NCBI GenBank assembly: GCA_039817415.1
Contig: JBCBVV010000025.1
Location: forward strand, 27,681-91,680
Direction of reading: 5' to 3'
Origin: JALEFZ01 sp039817415
GTDB taxonomy: Bacteria; Bacteroidota; Bacteroidia; J057
DNA: 64,000 nt
A program made the translations under genes and the position numbers. The notes under the pieces were generated by a model, which did no database searches, was not told the DNA's origin, and saw only the letters and a program-made list of their open reading frames with translations. Positions 7,913 to 16,396 of this stretch are shown piece by piece; position 1 is the first letter of the stretch, and the number at the start of each line of letters is the position of its first letter.

Positions 7913-9943
7913 ATGATAGCATCATCTAATCAATGGTTGAAGTTTTGGCTGCTAATTGGATTATTCGCTTTACCATTGGCCATGATGGCCCAAAACCCCA
8001 AAGCAGAAAAAATCCTAAAGAAGGCTGACCTTTATTACCAGGCCAACGATAAACTCCGTTCTCAGGATCTTTATCTTGAGGTATTGGAAATGGACGAGGA
8101 TAATTATCGTGCCGCTTTCCAACTAGGACGTATCAATCGATTCTTTAAAAACTATCGCGAGGCGTTGCGCTATTTTCGCAAAGCCAGTGAAATCGATCCC
8201 GACCGTAACGCGGACGTATTCATGCAGATAGGACAGACCTACAAAATCCTCGGTAACTACCGCAAGGCAAGAGAAGGTTTCGAAGAATTCAAAAAGCGCA
8301 ATGGAGATTCTGCCTCCGACCTTTACATGCGTGCAGAAATTGAAATTGAAGGATGTGATCTAGCAGACTCTCTCCTTCGTCAAAAGCCAGTTTGGGCAGT
8401 AAAATCTGCCTCTTTCAACTCGGCTGCAGGGGATCGTTTCCCAGCTTACCTTGACCAGCGTCAGGAGGATGTCTTTTTGGCTTTCACTTCTTCACGCCCT
8501 TTACCCGGTAAAAGAAACAAGCGTAACAGCGTAACAGGTGAGCCAAAGGATGAAGACATCTACTTCGTCATCAAGGAAAATGACTCCACCTTTAGTGCTG
8601 AAGTTGAGCGTATCAACAACAAGAAAATCAACACCAAGACAAATAATGGTCCAGCTACCTTTACAGGTGATGGTCTGACCATGTATTTTTCTATTTGTAA
8701 TACCAAGAAGAACAAGAATGGCTGTTCTATCTATGAATCCAAGTATGATCCTGCCAAGAAGGCATGGAGCAAGCCCGTGTTCATGGAAGGCATTAATGGA
8801 GAAAAGACTGTTATCTTAAACGCAAAAGGCAAGACCAAAGCTACGCCTACAGATGACCGTCAGCCATATATATCTAGAGATGGAAGAACGCTATACTTCG
8901 TATCTGACCGTCCAGGTGGCGAAGGTTTGTTTGACATCTGGTACTCACGTCGTGTAGGAGCCGGTTGGTCTACACCTGAAAACATGGGACCTGTTGTCAA
9001 TACTGCCTTCAACGAATATGCTCCTTTCGCCAATGATGGTGGGAACGCCCTTTATTTCTCCTCTGATGGACGCGCCGGCTTTGGTGGTACTGACCTTTAC
9101 AAGGCTGAAGGGACAATCGGAAACTTCAGCGAACCCATGAACATGGGAGCTCCTATTAACTCATCTTACGATGACTTTGGGGGAATCTGGATGGATGAAG
9201 ACTCTTTAGCTTACTTCTCCTCAGATCGTCCAGGCGGAAAGGGATCATACGACATCTATTGGGGTAAAGCTATTCCTGTGGATTTGTCGAAGCTGAATGT
9301 ATCTGTGAAAGGTGTTATTCGTGATAAGTTCACCAAAGAGCCTATTCCATATGCAACTGCCACCCTCTTCCAATATGAGGAGGACGGATCTTTGACTGAG
9401 CTTGAGACCTTCAATACTGTAGATGATGCTGCTTATCAGTTTAAGCTGAAAGTAGACAGAAAATACAAAGTGCTAGGTAACGCTCCTGAGTATCTAGCGA
9501 ATGAAGAGGAATTCGATACGCAAGATCTAAGAGAAGATCGTACGATCATCAAGAACATTGACATTGAATTGGAGCCGATCATTATCGAAAAGCCAATCGT
9601 ACTACAAAATATTTATTACGATTTTGATAAGTACTACTTGCGCTCTGATGCCGTACAGGAACTTCAGAAAATGATCAAAATTCTGAACGACAATCCTAAC
9701 ATCATCGTTCAGATGGGATCACATACGGACTCCAATGGTACCCTGCCTTACAATGATGTATTGTCTAACAACAGAGCGAGGGCTGTAGTGGCCTTCTTGG
9801 CTGACAATGGCATCAACCCATCTCGTCTTTCATGGTATGGCTTCGGTAAGCGAGAGCCTTTGATTACACCAGAATTGACGGATGAAGATGAGCAGATAAA
9901 TCGCCGTACAGAATTCAGAATTCTTTCTATCGACTTCGAATAG
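7913..9943 (+). CDS. PorE-like envelope protein: TPR, PD40 propeller, CRD, OmpA
   Basis: The 676-residue protein has a signal peptide cleaved near AMMA-Q. The order of parts is: tetratricopeptide repeats (residues about 30-140, e.g. AAFQLGRINRFFKNYREALR), a PD40/WD40-like propeller (about 160-450, with YISRDGRTLYFVSDRPGG, NALYFSSDGR and LAYFSSDRPGG blades), a carboxypeptidase-regulatory-like beta domain (about 465-545), and a C-terminal OmpA domain (YDFDKYYLR, GSHTDSNG, NNRARAVVAFL). This is the arrangement known for PorE of the type IX secretion system, which binds peptidoglycan and partners with PorP. Bacteroidota carry several paralogues of this type, so the specific role is inferred. No porP-like gene is adjacent. 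Confidence 0.72.
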   Translation: MIASSNQWLKFWLLIGLFALPLAMMAQNPKAEKILKKADLYYQANDKLRSQDLYLEVLEMDEDNYRAAFQLGRINRFFKNYREALRYFRKASEIDPDRNADVFMQIGQTYKILGNYRKAREGFEEFKKRNGDSASDLYMRAEIEIEGCDLADSLLRQKPVWAVKSASFNSAAGDRFPAYLDQRQEDVFLAFTSSRPLPGKRNKRNSVTGEPKDEDIYFVIKENDSTFSAEVERINNKKINTKTNNGPATFTGDGLTMYFSICNTKKNKNGCSIYESKYDPAKKAWSKPVFMEGINGEKTVILNAKGKTKATPTDDRQPYISRDGRTLYFVSDRPGGEGLFDIWYSRRVGAGWSTPENMGPVVNTAFNEYAPFANDGGNALYFSSDGRAGFGGTDLYKAEGTIGNFSEPMNMGAPINSSYDDFGGIWMDEDSLAYFSSDRPGGKGSYDIYWGKAIPVDLSKLNVSVKGVIRDKFTKEPIPYATATLFQYEEDGSLTELETFNTVDDAAYQFKLKVDRKYKVLGNAPEYLANEEEFDTQDLREDRTIIKNIDIELEPIIIEKPIVLQNIYYDFDKYYLRSDAVQELQKMIKILNDNPNIIVQMGSHTDSNGTLPYNDVLSNNRARAVVAFLADNGINPSRLSWYGFGKREPLITPELTDEDEQINRRTEFRILSIDFE

Positions 9944-9964
9944 GAAGACGGAAAAAACGAATTG

Positions 9965-10004
9965 ATCGTAGAGACGTAGCATGCTGCGTCTCTACGATTT
10001 TTTT
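9965..10004 (+). terminator. Long palindrome acting as terminator (GTAGAGACG type)
   Basis: ATCGTAGAGACG at 9965-9976 pairs perfectly with CGTCTCTACGAT at 9987-9998, with further inner pairs, and is followed by a run of T. It sits between the PorE-like gene and purM. The stem core GTAGAGACG/CGTCTCTAC resembles dispersed palindromes seen in other bacterial genomes, so it may be a repeat copy that serves as a terminator. Confidence 0.7.
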
Positions 10005-10048
10005 ATATCCTAAAAAACACCAACTTTGCCCCTTCAAGATTCAGATTC

Positions 10049-11209
10049 ATGAGTAGCAATTACGCCAAGAGAGGAGTCTCTGCAGACAAGGAAGATGTCC
10101 ACTTCGCCATCCGTAACCTGGATAAGGGATTGTATCCCAATGCATTTTGCAAAATTCTGCCTGACCTGATTGCAGGGGATGACGACTATGTCAACATCAT
10201 GCATGCAGACGGAGCAGGGACAAAATCCTCTTTGGCTTATTTATATTGGAAAGAAACAGGAGACCTTTCTGTCTGGAAAGGAATAGCACAGGATGCGATT
10301 GTCATGAACTTGGATGATATGCTGTGTGTGGGCGCGACAGATTCCTTCCTCTTCTCCAATACAATTGGAAGAAACCCCTTTTACATCACCAAAGATGTGT
10401 TAGCTACTATGCTAGAAGGGATGGAGGAATTCTTTGGTATGTTGCGAGAATATGGTGTTACCATTCACAATACTGGAGGAGAGACCGCAGACGTAGCGGA
10501 CCTGGTTCAAAGTATGATCTTTGATGCAACGGCTTTTTCTCGCATTCCCAAGACCTCTGTGATTTCAAATGAAGATATTCAGGCAGGAGATGTGATCCTG
10601 GGACTGGCAAGTTTTGGGCAAACAGTCTATGAAAACTCCTACAATGCAGGTACAGGTTCAAACGGTCTGACCAACGCACGTCATGATGTTCTGACGAAGG
10701 TATATGCCGAGAAATATCCTGAAAGCTATTCCAACAAAGTTCCCAAAGATCTTGTGTATGCAGGTAAGCATCTGTTGACCGATCCGCTTGAGGGTACTTC
10801 TGTCAATGTTGGGAAAGGGCTATTGAGTCCAACAAGGACTTATCTTCCCTTGATCAAGAAAATTCTACCTACCTACAGAGAGAAGATTCATGGTTTGATC
10901 CATTGTACAGGAGGGGGGCAAACCAAGGTGATGAAGTTTGTCAAGGGGCTTCACATCATCAAGGATAATATGTTTCCTACCCCGCCTCTCTTCAAGTTGA
11001 TCCAACAATCATCTGGAGCAGCATGGTCAGAAATGTATAAGGTCTTCAACATGGGACATAGGCTAGAAATATACACAGACCAAGGAACAGCAGAAGCGAT
11101 CATGAAGGAGGCGGAAAGCTTCAAGATTGAAGCAAGAATCATAGGTAGATGTGAGGCTGCCGATACGAACCGACTGACCATTGCTGGAGAAGAAACAGTG
11201 GTTTATTAA
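10049..11209 (+). CDS. purM: Phosphoribosylformylglycinamidine cyclo-ligase (AIR synthase)
   Basis: The 386-residue product is the Bacteroidota form of PurM, the fifth step of purine synthesis: FGAM plus ATP gives AIR. Visible family features are the N-terminal YAKRGVSADKEDV, the ATP-site HADGAGTKSSLAYLYW, AQDAIVMNLDDMLCVGA, NTGGETADVADLV and the C-terminal IHCTGGGQTKVMKF. It is longer than the E. coli enzyme (345 residues), as is usual in this phylum. The gene is preceded by a terminator and followed by a bidirectional terminator shared with dnaN, so it appears to be a single-gene transcript. The guaB gene for a later purine step lies 8 kb away on the other strand. Confidence 0.93.
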   Translation: MSSNYAKRGVSADKEDVHFAIRNLDKGLYPNAFCKILPDLIAGDDDYVNIMHADGAGTKSSLAYLYWKETGDLSVWKGIAQDAIVMNLDDMLCVGATDSFLFSNTIGRNPFYITKDVLATMLEGMEEFFGMLREYGVTIHNTGGETADVADLVQSMIFDATAFSRIPKTSVISNEDIQAGDVILGLASFGQTVYENSYNAGTGSNGLTNARHDVLTKVYAEKYPESYSNKVPKDLVYAGKHLLTDPLEGTSVNVGKGLLSPTRTYLPLIKKILPTYREKIHGLIHCTGGGQTKVMKFVKGLHIIKDNMFPTPPLFKLIQQSSGAAWSEMYKVFNMGHRLEIYTDQGTAEAIMKEAESFKIEARIIGRCEAADTNRLTIAGEETVVY

Positions 11210-11234
11210 ACCCATCAACAACATATTTCAAAAG

Positions 11235-11264
11235 AAAAGTCCCGACCATTTGGTCGGGACTTTT
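11235..11264. terminator. Bidirectional terminator between purM and dnaN
   Basis: AAAAGTCCCGACCA at 11235-11248 is perfectly complementary to TGGTCGGGACTTTT at 11251-11264. T-runs follow on both strands, so it can stop both convergent genes. Confidence 0.85.
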
Positions 11265-11290
11265 TTGTCTCTATAAAATAACTACTACGC

Positions 11291-12427
11291 TTAGATTCCT
11301 ACGTAGGAATTCAGCATAATAGGCATGATAAGCATGAGGATATTCTCTCCGTCTTCCTGCACATTAGGAAGAATAATTCCCGCTCTGTTGGGCTCGGATA
11401 ATTCTACGATGACTTCGGCGGTTTCTACATTGGTGATGACATCCAATAGCAAGGCGGCGTTGAAACCAATTTCAATGTCAACTCCTTCGTAGTGGCACTT
11501 CAAGTTTTCTTTGGCCTCATTGGCGAAGTCTGGATCTTCAGAAGAGATTTCCATTTCGCTTCCTTTGATGGAGAAACGAACCTGGTGAGTAGACTTGTTG
11601 GCGAAGATATTCACACGGCGTAGCGTACCTAGCAATTCAGCTTTGGAGATGAAAAGCTTGTTAGGGCTATTTGCTGGAATGACGTTTTCATAGTCTGGGT
11701 AGCGCTGATCAATCAGACGGCAAACCAAGAGCAAGTCATCTGTACGGAAGAAGGCGTTGTTCTCATTGTAGTGAATCACAACGTCTCTGTTGTCATTCGG
11801 GTCTAGAGATCCTTTTAATAAGTTAAGGGCCTTCTGAGGTACGATGAAGGAAGTAGGATTAGGAACGGTAACATCTACTCTTCTGTAGCGAACGAGTCTA
11901 TGCGCATCTGTAGCGACGAAGGTGGTTCCATTTTCTCCCAAGTCGAAGAAAATACCATTCAAAGCAGCTTTGTCCTCATCGGTAGAAGCTGCAAAGAGCG
12001 TTTTGTTGATGGCTTTCAACAAAATTGGCATAGGCATTTGGATGTTTTCCGTAGCCTCTGGCTGAGGAATCAAAGGGAAGTCCTCTCCATTCTCTCCACT
12101 GATTTTGTATTTCCCGTTTTCGGAACTGATCTCTACCCCAAAGCTCTTTTCATCAATGATGAAAGTAACTGGCTGTTCGGGTAAGGCTTTCAGAATGTCT
12201 AGCAGGATTTTCGCCGGAATAGCCACCTTGACGGCTTCTCCTCTTGATTCTACCATCAGCCTTGTTTGCATAGAGGTCTCAAGGTTGGTGGTGGAGATGG
12301 TCAGGTTATTTCCTTCCAGCTCAAAGAGAAAGTTTTCAATGATGGGCAGCACAGACCTTGACGGAATTGCACCTGCTATTTTTCCCAGCTGCCTGGATAA
12401 GGCAGATGATGATACGATGAAATTCAT
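11291..12427 (-). CDS. dnaN: DNA polymerase III beta sliding clamp
   Basis: The 378-residue protein matches the clamp over its full length: N-terminal MNFIVSSSALSRQLGKIAGAIPSRS-type opening, VAIPAKILLDILKALPEQPVTF, SGENGEDFPLIP, TDAHRLVRYRR, and the C-terminal LIMPIMLNSYVGI close to the usual PMRL-type end. The clamp encircles DNA and tethers polymerase III and repair factors. It is not next to dnaA or recF here, which is common in Bacteroidota. It is convergent with purM and shares its terminator. The start ATG follows a 430-base AT-rich region that holds a TAnnTTTG promoter element. Confidence 0.95.
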   Translation of the reverse strand: MNFIVSSSALSRQLGKIAGAIPSRSVLPIIENFLFELEGNNLTISTTNLETSMQTRLMVESRGEAVKVAIPAKILLDILKALPEQPVTFIIDEKSFGVEISSENGKYKISGENGEDFPLIPQPEATENIQMPMPILLKAINKTLFAASTDEDKAALNGIFFDLGENGTTFVATDAHRLVRYRRVDVTVPNPTSFIVPQKALNLLKGSLDPNDNRDVVIHYNENNAFFRTDDLLLVCRLIDQRYPDYENVIPANSPNKLFISKAELLGTLRRVNIFANKSTHQVRFSIKGSEMEISSEDPDFANEAKENLKCHYEGVDIEIGFNAALLLDVITNVETAEVIVELSEPNRAGIILPNVQEDGENILMLIMPIMLNSYVGI

Positions 12428-12857
12428 AATACAGTGATATAGAGACGAGTGGACTAAATGGCCCGGTTTTTCTTGAAAATCAGGCTAATAACAAACTTAA
12501 GAATCTTTGAGGAAAATTGTTAGTATTATTCTTGTTCAAGGCCGTGAAATTTATGCACATTTTAGATGTTGATTTCTGTCCTCGCTTGAAATATGGCTAG
12601 AAGATCGAGCGGGAGGAGATAAATCTCTCTTTTAAAATAGCTAGGTTTCCATTGTGCCATGCCCAAAAATGATGGGCCTACTCCTGCTATATTTTCAAAC
12701 CCCTTCCATTTTAAGGTCAATATTTCATTGGCTCGCGTCTATTAAAAGGGGAGATATTACCATTATTAGTAGTTTCTTTTTCGTATTTCCACGATTTGTT
12801 ATTATTATAGAAAGATCAATAATTATATTTTGTATTTGTATATCATATAGATAGTGC
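12428..12857. other. Gene-free divergent region between dnaN and the histidine kinase gene
   Basis: This 430-base region is AT-rich and must hold promoters for both flanking genes. On the minus strand a TAAGTTTG element (12492-12499) matches the Bacteroidota -7 consensus for dnaN, but no TTG at the right distance is seen. A 66-codon open frame at 12654-12854 has no coding character. I see no RNA gene. Confidence 0.5.
12492..12499 (-). promoter_or_regulatory. Possible -7 element (TAAGTTTG) for dnaN
   Basis: Read on the minus strand the octamer is TAAGTTTG, fitting TAnnTTTG. It lies 65 bases upstream of the dnaN start. The matching -33 TTG is not evident, so support is weak. Confidence 0.3.
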
Positions 12858-14999
12858 ATGCTCCTTCGCTTCCTCCTCCCACTACTTTTTTTGATGCCAA
12901 TCGTTCTTCATGCACAGTCAGAAGAATGGAAATCCCAAATCATGGAGTCCTTGGATGAGAGGAAGTCCATTTACCCTGGCATCTTGTCCCCTGTATTGGA
13001 AGATTGGGACTTTGATAGCCTTTTTTACTACTCAAGCAATTGGCTTTATACCCTTCAATACACACTAGGAGCGAATCTTGATACGCCTAAAGGGGACTCA
13101 ATGGAGGCTGCTACAAGAGAATTGATAGAGATTTTTAAGGAGCACAGGAAACAGGAAGAAGCATGGTATGTAGAATCCTGTGTGCAAGAGCGTTTGATCC
13201 GGTCCCTGATCAGAGTCAATCGTTTTGAAGAGGCATTATCTGAACTCGCAGCATATGATTCCTCTTGCCAATATGCTTTTGACAAGCAATTTATGGAGGT
13301 GAATGATGGAATTCTTATTGGATATCAGTTGAAGGCCCAAGCGGCCTATGGACAAAATAACATTCCACAGTATTACAAAGAACTGTCAGATGGACTTGCC
13401 TTTATTGAGCAAAATGGTGTAGGGGGCTATGCTCAAATAGAGCTGTTTTTAGAGCTAGGAGACTTTTATGCCTTGATTCAGAATTACCCCAAGGAAAAGG
13501 AGCTGATTCGCAGAGCAGAAATCATGATGAATGATAGCCTGGAGTCATATTGGGGTGGGTGGGAATACTACTACGGCATGCTGACAACTCGGTCTATGAT
13601 GAAATTGGCCATTCGGGAAGAGGATAGTCTTACGGCTCGACAAATCAATCAAGAAAGGAGAAGGCTGTTCTATGGGGAGCCTGAAAATGCAATGGGATTT
13701 ATCCTACAAGCAGCCTTTCAATATTTGGATGAGGAGCAGCCACAACAGGGCTTAGGTTTTCTGCTAAGTTGGGAAAAGGAAATTCTTCGCAATGCAGACT
13801 CCTTGAAAAAGGCCGTTCCGATAAACCTACTGCGAGAGATGAATGGATATTTTGCTGCCACTTACGAGGCCCTGGACCGACCCTTTGAGGCTGTTCAAGC
13901 CTTGACAAAATGGAAGGGTTCTGTAGATTCGGTAGAAGTAATATTCCCAGATCATAGGCCATTGATCTATGGCAAGATTCACGCTGCTCTTTCCAAGGAG
14001 GAAAAGTCCTCCGCAATTCTGAATGATAAACTCATTGCTTGCCTTCAAGCCAGCAAAGACAAAAAAATTATAGCGGCCCTGTACAAAGAAGAGATCAAAA
14101 AGGCCGAAGAAATTCAAAAGGCTAAGCTAGCTCTTCTAGAATCAGAAAAAGCTGCTCAACAAAAGTTCCTCAATACCCTTTTGTTCTCGCTAGGAATAGT
14201 CGTGCTGGCATTGGGGATCATCCTTCTCCTACTGAGAGGACTCAATAAGTCCAATAAATTGCTCTCCATGAGACAACTTGAATTAATGGAGAAAAATCAC
14301 CTTTTGGATCAATTGAATGAAGATTTAAAATCCTTTGCCCACTTGACAGCTCATGACCTCAAAGAGCCTAATCGAACCATTCGGTCTTTTTTGCAGATTT
14401 TTCTTAGAAGAGAAGGGGGAAAGTTATCGGATAATGGGCGAACTTTTATTGAAGATGCCCTGAGGGCTTCTGAACGAATTTCCCTTTTGCTCAAAGATAT
14501 CATGGTATTTTCTCAGGTTACCACAGGGACACCTAGTATGAGCAAAGTTGAACTGGACGAGGTAGCCGATATGGCCATGCTACAATTGTACAATAGAATT
14601 GAAGATAGAGGGGCGAAGGTTACGATTGAGCCAGACTTACCAGAGATATATGGCTCTACCAATACCCTTTCCCTCTTGTTTCAGAATTTAATTGGGAATG
14701 CTATCAAGTTTACCCCAGCAGGGAGAAAACCTATCATCACGGTTTCACATCATCGGGAAGGAGATAGGGTCAAGCTCATCTTTGCAGACAATGGAAAGGG
14801 AATTCCTGAAGACATGCTAAACAGCGTCTTTACAGCCTTCTTTAAGGGAAAAGAGACCAAAAGTGAAGGGGCTGGACTTGGCTTGTCCATTGTAAAGCGT
14901 ATTGTGAGCCAGCATTATGGAAGAATAATGGTGGAATCACAAGTAGATGTAGGAACAACTTTTCAGGTGGAATTGCCCCTAAGCCAACCTTCTAGCTAG
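12858..14999 (+). CDS. Sensor histidine kinase with periplasmic TPR-like sensor
   Basis: The 713-residue protein begins with a signal sequence (LLRFLLPLLFLMPIVLHAQ). Residues 20-410 form a helical, probably TPR-like, periplasmic region. A helix pair at about 405-438 leads into one membrane span at 441-461 (LFSLGIVVLALGIILLLL). The cytoplasmic part has a HisKA domain with phospho-acceptor His499 in AHLTAHDLKEPNRTI, an N box NLIGNAIKFT, and ATP-lid motifs ADNGKGIP and GAGLGLSIVKRI. No receiver or DNA-binding domain is fused and no response regulator is adjacent, so the partner is unknown. The stop overlaps the stop of the convergent gene by four bases (CTAG). Confidence 0.85.
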   Translation: MLLRFLLPLLFLMPIVLHAQSEEWKSQIMESLDERKSIYPGILSPVLEDWDFDSLFYYSSNWLYTLQYTLGANLDTPKGDSMEAATRELIEIFKEHRKQEEAWYVESCVQERLIRSLIRVNRFEEALSELAAYDSSCQYAFDKQFMEVNDGILIGYQLKAQAAYGQNNIPQYYKELSDGLAFIEQNGVGGYAQIELFLELGDFYALIQNYPKEKELIRRAEIMMNDSLESYWGGWEYYYGMLTTRSMMKLAIREEDSLTARQINQERRRLFYGEPENAMGFILQAAFQYLDEEQPQQGLGFLLSWEKEILRNADSLKKAVPINLLREMNGYFAATYEALDRPFEAVQALTKWKGSVDSVEVIFPDHRPLIYGKIHAALSKEEKSSAILNDKLIACLQASKDKKIIAALYKEEIKKAEEIQKAKLALLESEKAAQQKFLNTLLFSLGIVVLALGIILLLLRGLNKSNKLLSMRQLELMEKNHLLDQLNEDLKSFAHLTAHDLKEPNRTIRSFLQIFLRREGGKLSDNGRTFIEDALRASERISLLLKDIMVFSQVTTGTPSMSKVELDEVADMAMLQLYNRIEDRGAKVTIEPDLPEIYGSTNTLSLLFQNLIGNAIKFTPAGRKPIITVSHHREGDRVKLIFADNGKGIPEDMLNSVFTAFFKGKETKSEGAGLGLSIVKRIVSQHYGRIMVESQVDVGTTFQVELPLSQPSS

Positions 15000-15472
15000 T
15001 TCAAAAACCGCTTCAACCAAGTCGCTTGAAGGGGCATTTCCCATTTGCCTAAATCATCGGTTTGGCTGAGGGAATGGTCTAGGACAATGGTCGAAGCCGT
15101 TAGTCTGCCTCCATCCACATACTGGGGCAATTCGCGAAAATGAACCTCGTCGATTTGTCCTTCCTCATTGCGGTAGAAGACATAGCCATTGTCCAATGTC
15201 TTCAGCTGGTGATGTTGTAGAATCTGAGTAATCCCTCGCTTGAGGCTATCAATCGAACAACCAGAAGGGCGAGCCACCGTTGGGCTTGCCTGGGCAATGA
15301 TAAAGCGATCATATTTGATGGAGACCAAGCCATCTACAGGGGTGCCATGTGTTTGCCATTGAGCGGTAAAGGTCGCGAAGTCCTTTTCTAGAGCTTCTTT
15401 TTGTTCTAGCTTGAGTTCGTTTTTGAGGGAAAAAAACCAGGTATATTCTTGCATGCTGATGTTCTTGATCAA
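14996..15472 (-). CDS. Small Bacteroidota protein of the family often mislabelled 'ABC transporter ATPase'
   Basis: The 158-residue cytoplasmic protein contains FTAQWQTHGTPVDGLVSIKYDRFIIA and the phrase SGCSIDSLKRGI. From memory these are typical of a small Bacteroidota-restricted family that databases often name ABC transporter ATPase, although no Walker A motif is present here either. The function is unknown. A Met at residue 7 (ATG 15452-15454) may be the true start. The gene is convergent with the kinase gene and shares four bases with it. Confidence 0.65.
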   Translation of the reverse strand: MIKNISMQEYTWFFSLKNELKLEQKEALEKDFATFTAQWQTHGTPVDGLVSIKYDRFIIAQASPTVARPSGCSIDSLKRGITQILQHHQLKTLDNGYVFYRNEEGQIDEVHFRELPQYVDGGRLTASTIVLDHSLSQTDDLGKWEMPLQATWLKRFLN

Positions 15473-15548
15473 TGCTGATGAATATACGAGGACAGAAGGA
15501 ATTTTGTGGTGTCTTTTGTCAGTTTGTATCTAGATCGTCCTCCATAAT

Positions 15549-16391
15549 TTACATCCAGCCCAAGCCGGTTCCGCCAAGTGGATTTTTTCGGGCAGACCTA
15601 AGGGTATCACTTTCATTCCTGCTATCCCACCATTTTTGATAACCATCAAATGCCTTTTGTAGAGCAGCTTTGCTGTTAAATAGCCTTGGATTTCCTCTAC
15701 GGGTTCCTAAGACAGGAGCATTAGATGGGGGCATCAAAAAGTAGGGTTTATCTTCTCCCCTTCGCACATAATCTCTGCGAATGGCTTCTATCATCCAAAG
15801 CGTTACTTGACCCACACGGGCGCTGTCCATGCTAAAGCGACTGGTTGTCGAGACTGGAAAGTTGGTGATCACAACCGAATCTGGTCCTACCGCTAGCAGT
15901 GCTGGAATATCTCCCCAGCTAAGTCGTGGCAGGGAATTTCCTTCCCATTTATTGGCTTTGAGGGTGCCGATGACTTCTTGTACGGATTGAACGGCTTGCT
16001 TCGGATTCTTGACATTAGAGCTGGCAGTCAAAAGGGCTTGAAGGTAGAGCACGAGGCTATCCGTTTCATCAGGAAGGATGTTAGCCTCGTGCCCATAGGA
16101 TGCACCATTGTTGGTAAGCGCAGCTTCATAGAAGGATTTCCTCGCTTCCAATTTGTATTGATATCCCTTTTCTGCTACAAAGGACAGCAGAAACTGCCCT
16201 TTTTCATCTGTTAGAAAGGTATCAACCAATAAAGTGGGTCCTGCTTTTACGTATCGACTCAGGGAAAGAACCGCTGAAGGAATGGCCTTTTCATCGGCCT
16301 GATTCCTAACTTCAACTTTCACTTTTACTTCAGCAGCTTGTTGGCAGGCCATTAGCCCTATCACCAACAAAGCAAGGATATATGGTCTCAT
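15549..16391 (-). CDS. Lipoprotein linked to the GH13 gene, unknown function
   Basis: From the ATG at 16391 the 280-residue protein has a lipoprotein signal with lipobox GLMAC (Cys16). Residues 20-110 form a beta-rich segment (VKVEVRNQADEKAIPSAVLS, DEKGQFLLSFVAEKGYQYKL) that resembles a carboxypeptidase-regulatory or transthyretin-like fold. The second half is helical (TLWMIEAIRRDYVRRG, LQKAFDGYQKWWDSR) and ends in a Gly-rich tail. I do not recognise the family. The start lies only 5 bases after the stop of the pullulanase-like gene, so the two are cotranscribed. An accessory surface role in glycan use is possible but inferred from position only. Confidence 0.65.
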   Translation of the reverse strand: MRPYILALLVIGLMACQQAAEVKVKVEVRNQADEKAIPSAVLSLSRYVKAGPTLLVDTFLTDEKGQFLLSFVAEKGYQYKLEARKSFYEAALTNNGASYGHEANILPDETDSLVLYLQALLTASSNVKNPKQAVQSVQEVIGTLKANKWEGNSLPRLSWGDIPALLAVGPDSVVITNFPVSTTSRFSMDSARVGQVTLWMIEAIRRDYVRRGEDKPYFLMPPSNAPVLGTRRGNPRLFNSKAALQKAFDGYQKWWDSRNESDTLRSARKNPLGGTGLGWM

Positions 16392-16396
16392 GTATC

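Noticed and set aside
12654..12854. 66-codon frame in the dnaN/kinase intergenic region
   Set aside because: Very AT-rich, no signal or domain, and it runs into the kinase start; probably non-coding.
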